Shown here piece after piece: positions 37,388 to 46,042 of a stretch of 64,000 nt of DNA. The notes under the pieces were generated by a model, which had not been told where the DNA came from, searched no databases, and saw only the letters and a program-made list of their open reading frames with translations. Each line of letters starts with the position of its first letter. The stretch's first letter is position 1. The position numbers were made by a program, and so were the translations under genes. This stretch comes from M0108 sp044228795 (GTDB lineage: Bacteria; Pseudomonadota; Gammaproteobacteria; Chromatiales; Chromatiaceae): assembly GCA_044228795.1 (NCBI GenBank), contig JBGAUE010000008.1, forward strand, positions 95,500 to 159,499, in the 5' to 3' direction.

Positions 37388-39832
37388 TCAGTGCCGGATA
37401 AGTGCCCCGGACCTCTCCCCTGGCGGATCCCCGGGTTCGACAACGGGTACCTCCGCCTCCGGCAGGGCTTCTAGGGGTTCGGGCCGGGCACTCAAGGCGA
37501 TATCCAGTACCTCATCAATCCAACGCACTGGACGGATATCGAGATTCTGCTTGATATTATTAGGAATCTCGACTAAATCGCGTTCATTATCCCGCGGAAT
37601 TATGACAATTTCGATACCGCCACGATGGGCTGCAAGGAGCTTTTCCTTGAGACCACCAATGGGCAGCACCTCGCCGCGCAAGGTGATCTCCCCAGTCATG
37701 GCAACGGAGGATCGCACCGGCATCCGCGTCAAGGCCGAGACCAGGGCGGTACACATGGCTACCCCGGCGCTCGGACCATCCTTGGGAGTGGCCCCCTCCG
37801 GGACATGGATATGGACATCGGTCTTCTGGTGAAACTCCGGGTTGATACCGAGGGATTCGGCCCGGCTGCGAACCACGGTCATGGCAGCCTGGATGGACTC
37901 CTGCATGACATCGCCCAACTGACCTGTGTAGGTGAACTTGCCTTTGCCCGGCACCAGGGCGGACTCGATTCGCAGCAACTCGCCGCCGACCTCAGTCCAG
38001 GCCAGACCAGTGACCTGGCCGACCTGATCCCGCTCGTCGGCGCGTCCATACCGGAAACGGGCCACCCCCAGGTATTTCTCCAGGGAATCGGGGACGACCA
38101 CCAGTTTACCCGATTTGGGCTCTAGCAGTATCTCCTTGACCACCTTGCGACAGATCTTGGAGATCTCACGTTCCAAATTGCGCACCCCTGCCTCGCGGGT
38201 GTAGTAGCGGACAATGTCCCGCAAGGCGCTATCGCGAATAGTCACCTCATCATCCTTGAGGCCATTGTTTCGTAACTGCTTGGGAATCAAATAGCGCTCG
38301 GCGATATTGACCTTCTCGTCCTCCGTGTAGCCGGAGATACGAATAACCTCCATGCGGTCGAGCAGGGCCGGGGGAATGTTCAGGGTGTTGGCCGTAGCGA
38401 CGAACATGACCTCGGAGAGGTCGAAATCACATTCCAGATAATGATCGACAAAGGTATGGTTTTGCTCGGGGTCCAGAACCTCCAGCAGGGCCGAGGCCGG
38501 GTCACCGCGAAAGTCCATGCTCATCTTGTCGATCTCATCGAGCAGGAAAAAGGCATTGCGGGAGCCAACCTTTGAAAGGTTATGGATGATTTTGCCGGGC
38601 AAGGCACCGATGTAGGTGCGGCGGTGACCGCGAATCTCCGCCTCGTCGCGAACCCCGCCGAGGGACATGCGCACGAACTTGCGGTTGGTGGCGCGGGCGA
38701 TGGATTGCCCCAGCGAGGTCTTACCGACGCCGGGGGGACCCACCAGACAGAGGATGGGCCCCTTGAGTTTGCGCACCCGCTGCTGAACCGCCAGGTATTC
38801 GAGGATACGTTCCTTAACCTTCTCCAGACCATAGTGATCCTTTTCCAGGACCTCCCCGGCCAGGTTCAGGTCATTGCGAATCCGGGTGCGTTTCTTCCAT
38901 GGGACATTGACCAGGGTATCAATGTAGTTGCGCACCACCGTCGCCTCGGATGACATAGGCGCCATGAGTTTGAATTTGCGTAATTCGCCCAGCGCCTTGT
39001 CCTTGGCCTCCTTAGGCATTCCAGCCTCCTCAATACGTTTCGCCAGTTCATCGACCTCGCTCGGTGGCGCCTCCTCCAGATCACCCAACTCCTTCTGGAT
39101 GGCCTTCATCTGCTCGTTGAGGTAGTACTCGCGCTGGTTTTTCTCCATCTGCTTTTTGACGCGGCCACGGATACGCTTCTCTGTCTGGAGAATGTCGTTT
39201 TCTCCTTCCATCAGCCCCATCAAATGTTCGATACGTTCCTGGGTATCGAGGATCTCCAGCACATGCTGCTTCTCATCCAGCCGCAGCGACATATGCGCGG
39301 CCAGGGTGTCCGCCAGGCGGGGGGCGTCATCGATGCCAGCCAGGGAGGTCAGCACCTCGGGCGGGACCTTCTTGTTAAGCTTGACGTACTGGTCGAAGAG
39401 GCTCACGGCCGAGCGCATCAGTACCTCCATCTCGCGTTCATCCAGCGCAACCGTCTCAAGCAGAGGGGTGACGGCAGCGACAAAGAGATTGTCGGTATGA
39501 ACGAAACGGTCGATACGCGCCCGGCGGATGCCCTCCACCAGAACCTTAACGGTGCCATCGGGCAACTTGAGGAGTTGCAGGATGTTGGCGAGGGTGCCAA
39601 CTTCATGGAGGTCCAGGACATCCGGCTCGTCGGTATCCGCACTCTTCTGGGCGATGAGCAAGATCTGCTTGTCGCTGGACATAGCGCTATCGAGGGCCTT
39701 AATCGACTTGTCCCGGCCAACGAAGAGGGGAATCACCATGTGGGGATAGACGACGACGTCCCGCAGGGGGAGGACCGGCACTTCCTGCGGAGCATCCGGG
39801 TTCGCAATCTTCGAGGTGTCTTTCAGGGCCAT
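37388..39832 (-). CDS. lon: ATP-dependent protease Lon (LonA)
   Basis: This 814-residue hexameric protease degrades misfolded and regulatory proteins. It has an N-terminal substrate domain (about 15-310, VPVLPLRDVVVYPHMVIPLFVGR), an AAA+ domain (about 320-590, Walker A GPPGVGKTSLG) and an S16 protease domain (about 600-785). The protease domain carries the catalytic serine in PKDGPSAGVAM (near 687) and lysine in GLKEKLLAAHRGG (near 730). Length is slightly above E. coli Lon (784), mostly from an acidic C-terminal tail (EALPEAEVPVVEPGDPPGE). An inverted repeat ATGGGG/CCCCAT (39859-39880) lies in the leader. The order tig-clpP-clpX-lon-hupB is conserved. Confidence 0.97.
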   Translation of the reverse strand: MALKDTSKIANPDAPQEVPVLPLRDVVVYPHMVIPLFVGRDKSIKALDSAMSSDKQILLIAQKSADTDEPDVLDLHEVGTLANILQLLKLPDGTVKVLVEGIRRARIDRFVHTDNLFVAAVTPLLETVALDEREMEVLMRSAVSLFDQYVKLNKKVPPEVLTSLAGIDDAPRLADTLAAHMSLRLDEKQHVLEILDTQERIEHLMGLMEGENDILQTEKRIRGRVKKQMEKNQREYYLNEQMKAIQKELGDLEEAPPSEVDELAKRIEEAGMPKEAKDKALGELRKFKLMAPMSSEATVVRNYIDTLVNVPWKKRTRIRNDLNLAGEVLEKDHYGLEKVKERILEYLAVQQRVRKLKGPILCLVGPPGVGKTSLGQSIARATNRKFVRMSLGGVRDEAEIRGHRRTYIGALPGKIIHNLSKVGSRNAFFLLDEIDKMSMDFRGDPASALLEVLDPEQNHTFVDHYLECDFDLSEVMFVATANTLNIPPALLDRMEVIRISGYTEDEKVNIAERYLIPKQLRNNGLKDDEVTIRDSALRDIVRYYTREAGVRNLEREISKICRKVVKEILLEPKSGKLVVVPDSLEKYLGVARFRYGRADERDQVGQVTGLAWTEVGGELLRIESALVPGKGKFTYTGQLGDVMQESIQAAMTVVRSRAESLGINPEFHQKTDVHIHVPEGATPKDGPSAGVAMCTALVSALTRMPVRSSVAMTGEITLRGEVLPIGGLKEKLLAAHRGGIEIVIIPRDNERDLVEIPNNIKQNLDIRPVRWIDEVLDIALSARPEPLEALPEAEVPVVEPGDPPGERSGALIRH

Positions 39833-40004
39833 GGGCGAGAATGCGCTCCTAATGAAGTATGGGGATCAGCCTAGCCCCATGCCGGATATCGCGACTTCGG
39901 GTCTGAATCGATATGGCGGAATGAGGGGTAGCGACATGATCATCGATTGAGGAGGATATCAGGGCAGGCCGGGACGCCTTCAACACCAAAGGCCCAATCC
40001 CACG

Positions 40005-40029
40005 CCGGCGGGGTTCAACCCCCTGCCGG
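40005..40029 (-). terminator. Hairpin downstream of clpX
   Basis: CCGGC/GCCGG and GGGG/CCCC form a two-part stem around TTCAA, starting 12 bases after the clpX stop on the minus strand. No T-run follows, so it is a probable 3'-end structure rather than a proven terminator. Confidence 0.4.
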
Positions 40030-40040
40030 CCAATGCGGGG

Positions 40041-41309
40041 TCACTCCGAAGCAGCCAGTGACAATTCACCGCCATCATAGATGACAAAGGGGCGGTTCTC
40101 ACCCCGAATAACCGATTCATCGACCACCACCTTGCTCACATGTTCCATGGAAGGCAGATCGTACATGATGTCGAGCAGGATCTGTTCCATCACGGTACGC
40201 AGGCCGCGAGCCCCGGTCTTACGTTCCATGGCCTTGCGGGAGACGGCGCGCAGGGCGTCGGGACGCAAATCCAACTCGCAACCCTCCATCTCGAAGAGGC
40301 GGGAATATTGCTTGACCAAGGCGTTCTTGGGCTCGGTAAGGATGCGCATCAGGGCGTTTTCATCGAGTTCCTCCAAGGTCGCGACCACCGGCAGGCGGCC
40401 GACAAACTCGGGGATAAGGCCGTAGCGGATCAGGTCCTCGGGCTCGACCTCGCGAAAAACCTCGCCGAGGCGCTTGGTATCGTCCAGGCTCTGGACCTCA
40501 GCGTTAAAGCCAATGCCGCCCTTGCGCGAACGGTTGCGAATGACCTTCTCCAAGCCCGCGAAGGCGCCGCCAACGATGAATAGGATGTTAGAGGTATCGA
40601 CCTGCAGGTATTCCTGTTGGGGGTGCTTACGCCCACCCTGTGGCGGAACCGAGGCGATGGTGCCCTCGACCAACTTGAGCAGGGCCTGCTGCACCCCCTC
40701 GCCGGAGACATCTCGGGTGATGGAGGGGTTATCGGCCTTACGAGAGATTTTGTCGATTTCGTCAATATAGACGATACCCGTCTGGGCCTTCTCCACATCA
40801 TAGTCGCACTTCAGCAGGAGCTTCTGGATGATGTTTTCCACATCTTCACCCACATAGCCGGCCTCGGTAAGGGTGGTGGCGTCGGCGATGGTGAAGGGGA
40901 CATCGAGCAGCCTCGCCAGGGTCTCCGCGAGCAGCGTCTTGCCAGAACCGGTCGGCCCAATGAGGAGGATGTTGCTCTTGGAGATCTCGACCTCTTCCTT
41001 GGCAGTCGCCACCTCCATGCGCTTGTAGTGGTTATAGACAGCCACGGAGAGCACCTTCTTGGCTTGCTCCTGGCCAATCACGTACTGATCCAGGCTGGCG
41101 TTGATCTCACGCGGCTTCGGCAGCTTGCTACTGGTCTCGGTGGCTACTTCCCCTTCCACCTCCTCGCGAATGATGTCGTTACATAACTCAACACACTCAT
41201 CGCAGATAAAGACCGAGGGTCCCGCAATCAGTTTGCGCACCTCCGCCTGGCTTTTGCCGCAGAAGGAACAATAAAGGAGCTTGCTGTCGTCGCTCTTACG
41301 TTGACTCAT
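40041..41309 (-). CDS. clpX: ATP-dependent Clp protease ATP-binding subunit ClpX
   Basis: This 422-residue unfoldase feeds substrates to ClpP. The N-terminal zinc-binding domain has CSFCGKSQ (Cys15, Cys18) and ICDECVELC (near 35-40). The AAA+ module has Walker A GPTGSGKT (near 119), the Walker B region IVYIDEIDKI and the substrate pore loop GYVGEDVE. The IGF-type loop that docks on ClpP is expected near residue 265; the sequence KGGIGFNAEV is present. Length matches E. coli ClpX (424). It lies 96 bases downstream of clpP on the same strand. Confidence 0.97.
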   Translation of the reverse strand: MSQRKSDDSKLLYCSFCGKSQAEVRKLIAGPSVFICDECVELCNDIIREEVEGEVATETSSKLPKPREINASLDQYVIGQEQAKKVLSVAVYNHYKRMEVATAKEEVEISKSNILLIGPTGSGKTLLAETLARLLDVPFTIADATTLTEAGYVGEDVENIIQKLLLKCDYDVEKAQTGIVYIDEIDKISRKADNPSITRDVSGEGVQQALLKLVEGTIASVPPQGGRKHPQQEYLQVDTSNILFIVGGAFAGLEKVIRNRSRKGGIGFNAEVQSLDDTKRLGEVFREVEPEDLIRYGLIPEFVGRLPVVATLEELDENALMRILTEPKNALVKQYSRLFEMEGCELDLRPDALRAVSRKAMERKTGARGLRTVMEQILLDIMYDLPSMEHVSKVVVDESVIRGENRPFVIYDGGELSLAASE

Positions 41310-41405
41310 CGGGGGTCAGTCTCCGCCAATTCGATGGTAGGGCCACGCTCCTCGCCATCCCGAGCGAGGGGAAGACGCCGGGCCGGGGCCAAGGCACGGG
41401 GTACC

Positions 41406-42065
41406 TCAGGATTTGGCCGTCTTGGGCGCCACGCGCTGTTCAAGCACCTTGTCGATAAGGCCGTAGGCCACGGAATCCTCGGGGCCCAGGAAGCGGTCAC
41501 GCTCCGTATCCTCCGCCACCTTTGCCACGGGCTGACCCGTGTGATGGGCAAGGATCTGGTTGAGCTGGTCACGAATGTACAGAATCTCGCGGGCATGGAT
41601 ATCGATGTCGGTCGCCTGGCCCTGAAATCCGCCCAGAGGCTGGTGGATCATCATGCGCGAGTGAGGCAGGCAGTAGCGTTTGCCCGCCGCCCCGCCGGCC
41701 AAAAGCAGAGCGCCCATGCTGGCGGCCTGGCCAATACACATGGTGCTCACGTCCGGGCGGATGAAGCGCATGGTGTCGTAGATGGCCAGCCCCGCGGTGA
41801 CGGCACCGCCGGGAGAATTGATGTAAAGGTGGATATCCTTGTCCGGATTCTCGGATTCCAGAAATAAAAGCTGGGCGACCACCAGGTTAGCCATCTGGTC
41901 CTCCACCGGCCCGACCAGAAAGATGACACGCTCCTTGAGCAGGCGCGAATAAATATCATAGGCCCTTTCGCCCCGGGCGGTCTGTTCGACGACCATGGGA
42001 ATGAGCCCAAGTCCCTGGGGGTTCCAGGGGGTATTCGCGGCGATGATCTGATGTGGCGTCATCAA
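41406..42065 (-). CDS. clpP: ATP-dependent Clp protease proteolytic subunit ClpP
   Basis: This 219-residue serine protease forms the tetradecameric chamber for ClpX and ClpA. The catalytic triad is Ser116 in IGQAASMGA, His141 in RMMIHQP and Asp190 in TERDRF. The spacing (25 and 49 residues) is the same as in E. coli ClpP. A short N-terminal propeptide precedes LIPMVVEQTARGERAYDIYSRLL. It lies 25 bases downstream of tig and upstream of clpX, the standard operon. Confidence 0.97.
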   Translation of the reverse strand: MMTPHQIIAANTPWNPQGLGLIPMVVEQTARGERAYDIYSRLLKERVIFLVGPVEDQMANLVVAQLLFLESENPDKDIHLYINSPGGAVTAGLAIYDTMRFIRPDVSTMCIGQAASMGALLLAGGAAGKRYCLPHSRMMIHQPLGGFQGQATDIDIHAREILYIRDQLNQILAHHTGQPVAKVAEDTERDRFLGPEDSVAYGLIDKVLEQRVAPKTAKS

Positions 42066-42090
42066 AGTCGATTCTCCCGTAGGGCCCGGA

Positions 42091-43392
42091 TCAAGACTCG
42101 GCCGGATTCATGAGTTCCTGGAAGCTCTGGGGCTCGTCCTCGACCTGGACCTGGGTCAGCACCCAGTCCACCACATGACCCTCCAGGGCCAGGGCCTCGA
42201 CCGAGGAAAGGTGCTCCTTACTGCCGTAATAAAAGTCCACCACCTCTTTGGGGTTCTCATAGGTGGAGGCCAGGTCCTCGACCGCCTCGCGCACCCGCTC
42301 GGGATCCGCTTTGATCTCATTTTCCCGCACTACTCTGGCAAGAACCAGACCCAACCTGACGCGACGTTGGGCATTCTCCTCAAAAAGGTGATCAGGCAAT
42401 TCGACCTTGGTATTGCCCCGGAGGTTCTGGCGCATCTGCTCCTTGAGAACCTTGATCTCCTGGGCTACCAGGGATACTGGGATCTCGATTGGGTTGGTCT
42501 CCAACAACAGATCCATTACCTGGGACTTGATCTTGGCATCGACGCGTTGCTTGAGCTCCCGCGTCATGTTGGCTCGCACATCCTGGCGAAAGCGATCCAG
42601 ATCTCCGTCCTCGACGCCAAAGGCCTTGGCTAATTCCGCATCCACTTCGGGCAGTTGAGGCTCGGCCACAGCATGAACCGAGACCACGAAGGTGGCCGCC
42701 TTACCCTTGAGATGCTCGGCGTGATAGGTATCAGGGAAGATCAAGTCGAGCACCCGCTCCTCGCCGGCAGTGGCACCCAGCAGACCGGTCTCAAAGCCCG
42801 GGATCATCTGACCGCTACCCAACACGAGTTGGAAATCTTTGCCCGACCCACCTGGGAAGGGTTCGGACTCCCCGGCCAGGGTAGCAGCGAAGCTGATCTT
42901 GACGCGATCGCCATCCTGGGCGGGGCGTTCCACCTCATTGAAGGTCTTACGCTGCTCACGCAAACGCTCAATCAGGACCTCCAGATCGGCATCGGCCACG
43001 GCGGCCAGGGGCCGCTTGACCGTTTTTCCCGCCAAGGAGCCCAACTCGAACTCGGGCAGGACCTCGAAGGTGGCGGTATAGGCATAGCGCCGCGTTTCTG
43101 GGTTTATGTCCGCATCAAAGGCCGGCTGGGCAACGGGGTTGAGCTTCTCCTGGAGCAAGGCCTGACCAAAAGTGGATTGCATCAACTCAGTAAAAACTTC
43201 ACCCTGAATCTGGACGCCATAGCGCTGACGTAAGGTCTTGACCGGGACCTTACCCGGACGGAAGCCCGGCATCCTGGCCGTGCGCGCAAAATCGCGTAAC
43301 CGTTTTTCTACCTCCGCCTCGACCATTTCCGGCTCCAAGGCGACCGTCAAGCGCCGTTCGAGTCCGGCTCCATTCTCCACTGATACTTGCAT
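42091..43392 (-). CDS. tig: Trigger factor
   Basis: This 433-residue ribosome-bound chaperone and prolyl isomerase meets nascent chains at the tunnel exit. Its three parts are the ribosome-binding domain with signature GFRPGKVP (near 44-51), the FKBP-type PPIase domain (about 160-240, AQDGDRVKISFAATLAGE) and the C-terminal chaperone domain. Length matches E. coli Tig (432). ATG 43392 was chosen because MQVSVENGAGLERRLTV is the family N-terminus; the frame is open 48 codons further upstream. It is the first gene of tig-clpP-clpX. Confidence 0.96.
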   Translation of the reverse strand: MQVSVENGAGLERRLTVALEPEMVEAEVEKRLRDFARTARMPGFRPGKVPVKTLRQRYGVQIQGEVFTELMQSTFGQALLQEKLNPVAQPAFDADINPETRRYAYTATFEVLPEFELGSLAGKTVKRPLAAVADADLEVLIERLREQRKTFNEVERPAQDGDRVKISFAATLAGESEPFPGGSGKDFQLVLGSGQMIPGFETGLLGATAGEERVLDLIFPDTYHAEHLKGKAATFVVSVHAVAEPQLPEVDAELAKAFGVEDGDLDRFRQDVRANMTRELKQRVDAKIKSQVMDLLLETNPIEIPVSLVAQEIKVLKEQMRQNLRGNTKVELPDHLFEENAQRRVRLGLVLARVVRENEIKADPERVREAVEDLASTYENPKEVVDFYYGSKEHLSSVEALALEGHVVDWVLTQVQVEDEPQSFQELMNPAES

Positions 43393-43626
43393 CTTCGTCT
43401 GGTCTCTCACGGGTGGCGCCCTCCGGGCGGGAACCTCGGAGCAGCGGTCAGGTTCGGCGGTCGGAAAGCTGTTCATCGAGGTTTTGGGCGCGGCGCCACC
43501 ACACGGAAACGCCGCGAAGCCCAATAGTATAGCCACTCACCCTAGCTGGTTCCAGCCAGCATGCAACTATCCGGATTGCGCCCGGGGTAAGTCCCCCGGA
43601 CGCGATGCCAATTCGAGGCTGACTGG

Positions 43627-44073
43627 CTACTTGTAAGCACCCACTCCGCAGAAGAAGCCTTCCTTATTGGTCATGACGTAGCTGGTCTTAGCCTTGATCT
43701 CCTCGGTACCCGGATAAGGCCACTTGTAGTCCACCCAACCTTCCCCGGGGGACTTGGCGACCGCAATCATACTCTTAAAGAGTTCATCACCATATTTATT
43801 GAAGGTGAGAAGATTCTTGCCGACCAGCTCGGGCTTGACCGCATGGGAAAGCATGACGCCATCCATATCCATGCAAAAAACATACAAGTCCTTAACTTTG
43901 AAACCGCCGTTGGGGTCGGAAAAGGTCGCGAAGGCCTTGTCCTTGCCCATCTGGTTGACGGTGGCCTGGGCCTTTTGTGACAGGGCCTTAGCCTCATCCG
44001 GAGTCGCATCGGCGGCGAGGGCCGAACCCGTGAACAGAGCAGCGGTAGCCAGGGCAATCAGGGATATTTTCAT
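43627..44073 (-). CDS. Stand-alone periplasmic single-Cache-domain protein
   Basis: This 148-residue protein has a clear signal peptide (residues 1-20, ending GSALA). The rest is one small-molecule-binding Cache (sCache_2-like) domain. The segment FSDPNGGFKVKDLYVFCMDMDGVMLSHAVKPELVGKNLL is typical of these sensors, as is the DYKWPYPGTEEIKAKTSYV strand. Cache domains usually sit in chemoreceptors or kinases. Here no transmembrane helix or signalling domain is attached, so the protein probably acts as a periplasmic binding protein. It is monocistronic, between tig and the phospholipase-like gene. Ligand unknown. Confidence 0.8.
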   Translation of the reverse strand: MKISLIALATAALFTGSALAADATPDEAKALSQKAQATVNQMGKDKAFATFSDPNGGFKVKDLYVFCMDMDGVMLSHAVKPELVGKNLLTFNKYGDELFKSMIAVAKSPGEGWVDYKWPYPGTEEIKAKTSYVMTNKEGFFCGVGAYK

Positions 44074-44272
44074 GTAGTAACCCTCATCTCTCGTTTAATG
44101 GGAAGCCGAACATAGCCCAAGTGGGGCTACCACGCCAGATTTTTTAGCACCGGGGTGCTGGTCGGGTCCCGCTCCGTTTTGGGACCCCTGGGAAAGGCTA
44201 CCCAGTCACCGCGACAGGGAATTCGCCAGGCTGCATACTCTGACCAAGTTGCCTGCCTCCCTGACCCCGGGG

Positions 44273-44674
44273 TCACCAACAGGGGGCCATGAGGCTCGAC
44301 ATGACGCCCGCGGCATCCCAGGGTGTGGGCATGGGCATACCCCCCCAGCCGCCACCCTCTTTGACCCGAAGCACATATTCGACCCATTGCAGCGGGCGTG
44401 GCAGGTAACCGGTCTGGATGGCGAGCACATTTAGTTCATCGACCAAGGCCCTGTCGCACAGCGTCTCGGGTCCGGGCCCGGCGACACAATAGTCATGGCG
44501 CATACAGGCGGCATCGAACCCGTCCACCGGCGGCAAGGCCAGACCCGAGGGGTGGCCGGGGCCGCACCAATTGCCATAGAGTGGTATGCACTTGAAGGCC
44601 TGGGCCTCGGAAGCAGGCAGGAGCAGGGAGAAGATGGCGGGGATCAAGACGGCGGGGGGGAAGGATATCTGCAT
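44273..44674 (-). CDS. Small secreted phospholipase A2-like protein
   Basis: This 133-residue protein has a signal peptide (residues 1-26, ending EAQA) and the core of the secreted phospholipase A2 fold. The calcium loop YGNWCGPG (33-40) and the catalytic helix DAACMRHDYC (54-63, with the His60-Asp61 pair) are both intact. A later CDRALVDEL helix could supply the second aspartate. sPLA2 enzymes hydrolyse the sn-2 ester of phospholipids with Ca2+. Bacterial members are uncommon and few are characterised. ATG 44674 follows AGGTG and starts the signal peptide directly. It is divergent from the polyene cluster, with about 400 bases between starts. A role in freeing fatty acids or lysolipids for the cluster is possible but unsupported. 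Confidence 0.75.
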   Translation of the reverse strand: MQISFPPAVLIPAIFSLLLPASEAQAFKCIPLYGNWCGPGHPSGLALPPVDGFDAACMRHDYCVAGPGPETLCDRALVDELNVLAIQTGYLPRPLQWVEYVLRVKEGGGWGGMPMPTPWDAAGVMSSLMAPCW

Positions 44675-44834
44675 CGGATGACACCTGGGGCAATTTCCTG
44701 AGTTCAAGGTTTCCTGAGTTTATGCCGCGTAAAGTATCCAGTAAACTAGGCGGCCGTTTGGTCTTGGATGGCGATCCGCGCCCAAGACGGCCACTTTCTC
44801 GGGGTCGTCAACTGCCACATTATATTGAAAGTAC

Positions 44835-44861
44835 TTGCGAAAATTGATACTGAGCTACAAT
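44835..44861 (+). promoter_or_regulatory. Weak candidate promoter of the polyene cluster
   Basis: TACAAT at 44856-44861 with TTGCGA at 44835-44840 gives a 15-base spacer. It is the best sigma-70-like pair in the 405-base gap 44675-45079 ahead of the ACP gene. No terminator or operator-like palindrome was seen there. Confidence 0.3.
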
Positions 44862-44900
44862 CACCGCTGCACAAGAAATCCCTAATTTTGGTCTTGCAGG

Positions 44901-45044
44901 ATGGGAAAACCTGATCTTCTACATGGCGTTGCCGGTGGCTTTACTCTCGAAAACCTTATCCGATCGACACTCAACATCAACGCATCCTGTTACCGCTTAC
45001 CTCTGGCAGACTGCCCCCTGGGTCTCAACCGTCCAAACAGGTAG
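44901..45044 (+). CDS. Possible 47-residue leader peptide upstream of the polyene cluster
   Basis: An ATG at 44901, preceded immediately by GCAGG, opens a 47-codon frame (starts MGKPDLLHGVAGG) that ends at TAG 45042-45044, 35 bases before the ACP start. It has no recognisable domain, and two cysteines lie in its second half. It might be a leader peptide or a chance frame. Confidence 0.25.
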   Translation: MGKPDLLHGVAGGFTLENLIRSTLNINASCYRLPLADCPLGLNRPNR

Positions 45045-45079
45045 GCAATGGCCGAAGCTCCATTAATGGCGGATTTACC

Positions 45080-45349
45080 ATGCCTGAAGATAATCATGCG
45101 CTGCAACAGGAGGTCGCACGGATCATCGTCGACGCCCTCAATCTCGACATCAAACCGGAGGATATTCAGTCCGACGCCAGCCTTTATGGTGATGGCCTGG
45201 GTCTTGATTCTATTGATATCCTTGAAATAGCTTTGGTCATCTCAAAACACTTCGGTTTCCAGTTGAGAGCGGATAATGCGGACAATGTCAAGATATTCAG
45301 TTCCCTTGCCAGCCTGACCAAGCATATTGCGGCAGCCAGGACCCAATGA
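45080..45349 (+). CDS. Acyl carrier protein of the aryl-polyene-type cluster (ApeE/ApeF-like)
   Basis: This 89-residue carrier protein has the phosphopantetheine site Ser44 in the motif GLDSID and the usual four-helix pattern (EVARIIVDALNL, then DGLGLDSIDILEIALVI). It would carry the growing polyene chain as a thioester. It is the first gene of the operon and its stop overlaps the next start (ATGA, 45346-45349). Characterised aryl-polyene clusters have two ACPs (ApeE and ApeF), but only one is visible here. The GC content is lower than in the housekeeping regions. Confidence 0.88.
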   Translation: MPEDNHALQQEVARIIVDALNLDIKPEDIQSDASLYGDGLGLDSIDILEIALVISKHFGFQLRADNADNVKIFSSLASLTKHIAAARTQ

Positions 45350-46023
45350 ACGCGTCACTGGGCCGTGCGATTCGCAGAGCGATTCTTGCCGCCGGAGTCA
45401 TCCTTTACCCCCTGCTGGCGTATTACAGTGCCGCCACCTCGGCGGCCACCAAGTTCCCTTCACTGGGGGTAGCGGTTTCCCTGGCACCCCCCCTGGCCAT
45501 TCTGCTGGGGCTAGCCTGGCGCTCCCACCGGCGCCTGCCTATTTTACTGGTAGGTATCGGTCTGGTTCTCCTTTTGAGGTGGTGCTGGGACACGCTGGAA
45601 CGAAATTTCGACTGGGTTTATTTTTTGCAGCATGCCGGCATCCAAGTCGGTTTTGCCCTTGTTTTTGGGCTAACCTTGCTGCCTGGACAGCAACCGCTCT
45701 GTACCCGGGTGGCTGAAGTGGTGCGAGGCAGCCTTGAGCCTGAAGTGATACGCTATACGCGCGAGATAACTTTAGCTTGGAGTTGTTTCTTCCTGGCCAT
45801 CAGCCTGCTTTCCTCGGCCCTCTTCTTGTTTAGCAGCATCCAGGTGTGGTCGGTTTTCGCCAATTTCCTGACATTCCCATTGATCCTGCTCATGTTTGCC
45901 GTCGAACACTGGGTGCGCCTACGCAAACTGCCCCATCTGGAGCACACCAGCATCAGGGTCAGCTTGATGGCCTACTGGAAAACTCCGAAGCCATATCAAG
46001 ACGCTACCGTGCCGACCCGCTAG
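45346..46023 (+). CDS. COG4648-type multi-helix membrane protein of polyene clusters
   Basis: This 225-residue integral membrane protein has about six predicted helices. They include ILAAGVILYPLLAYY, LGVAVSLAPPLAILLGLAW, LPILLVGIGLVLLLRW and the later ITLAWSCFFLAISLLSSALFLF and FLTFPLILLMFAVEHWV. It matches the unnamed membrane protein that regularly lies between the ACP and the AMP-ligase in aryl-polyene clusters. Its biochemical role is unknown. It overlaps the ACP gene by four bases and is 19 bases from the ligase gene. Confidence 0.78.
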   Translation: MNASLGRAIRRAILAAGVILYPLLAYYSAATSAATKFPSLGVAVSLAPPLAILLGLAWRSHRRLPILLVGIGLVLLLRWCWDTLERNFDWVYFLQHAGIQVGFALVFGLTLLPGQQPLCTRVAEVVRGSLEPEVIRYTREITLAWSCFFLAISLLSSALFLFSSIQVWSVFANFLTFPLILLMFAVEHWVRLRKLPHLEHTSIRVSLMAYWKTPKPYQDATVPTR

Positions 46024-46042
46024 GCTCTTAGCGCGCCTAACC

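Noticed and set aside
44140..44160. T-run and AGCACC/GGTGCT hairpin upstream of the Cache protein gene
   Set aside because: The T-run precedes the hairpin on the plus strand and becomes an A-run after it on the minus strand, so it cannot be an intrinsic terminator for either neighbour.
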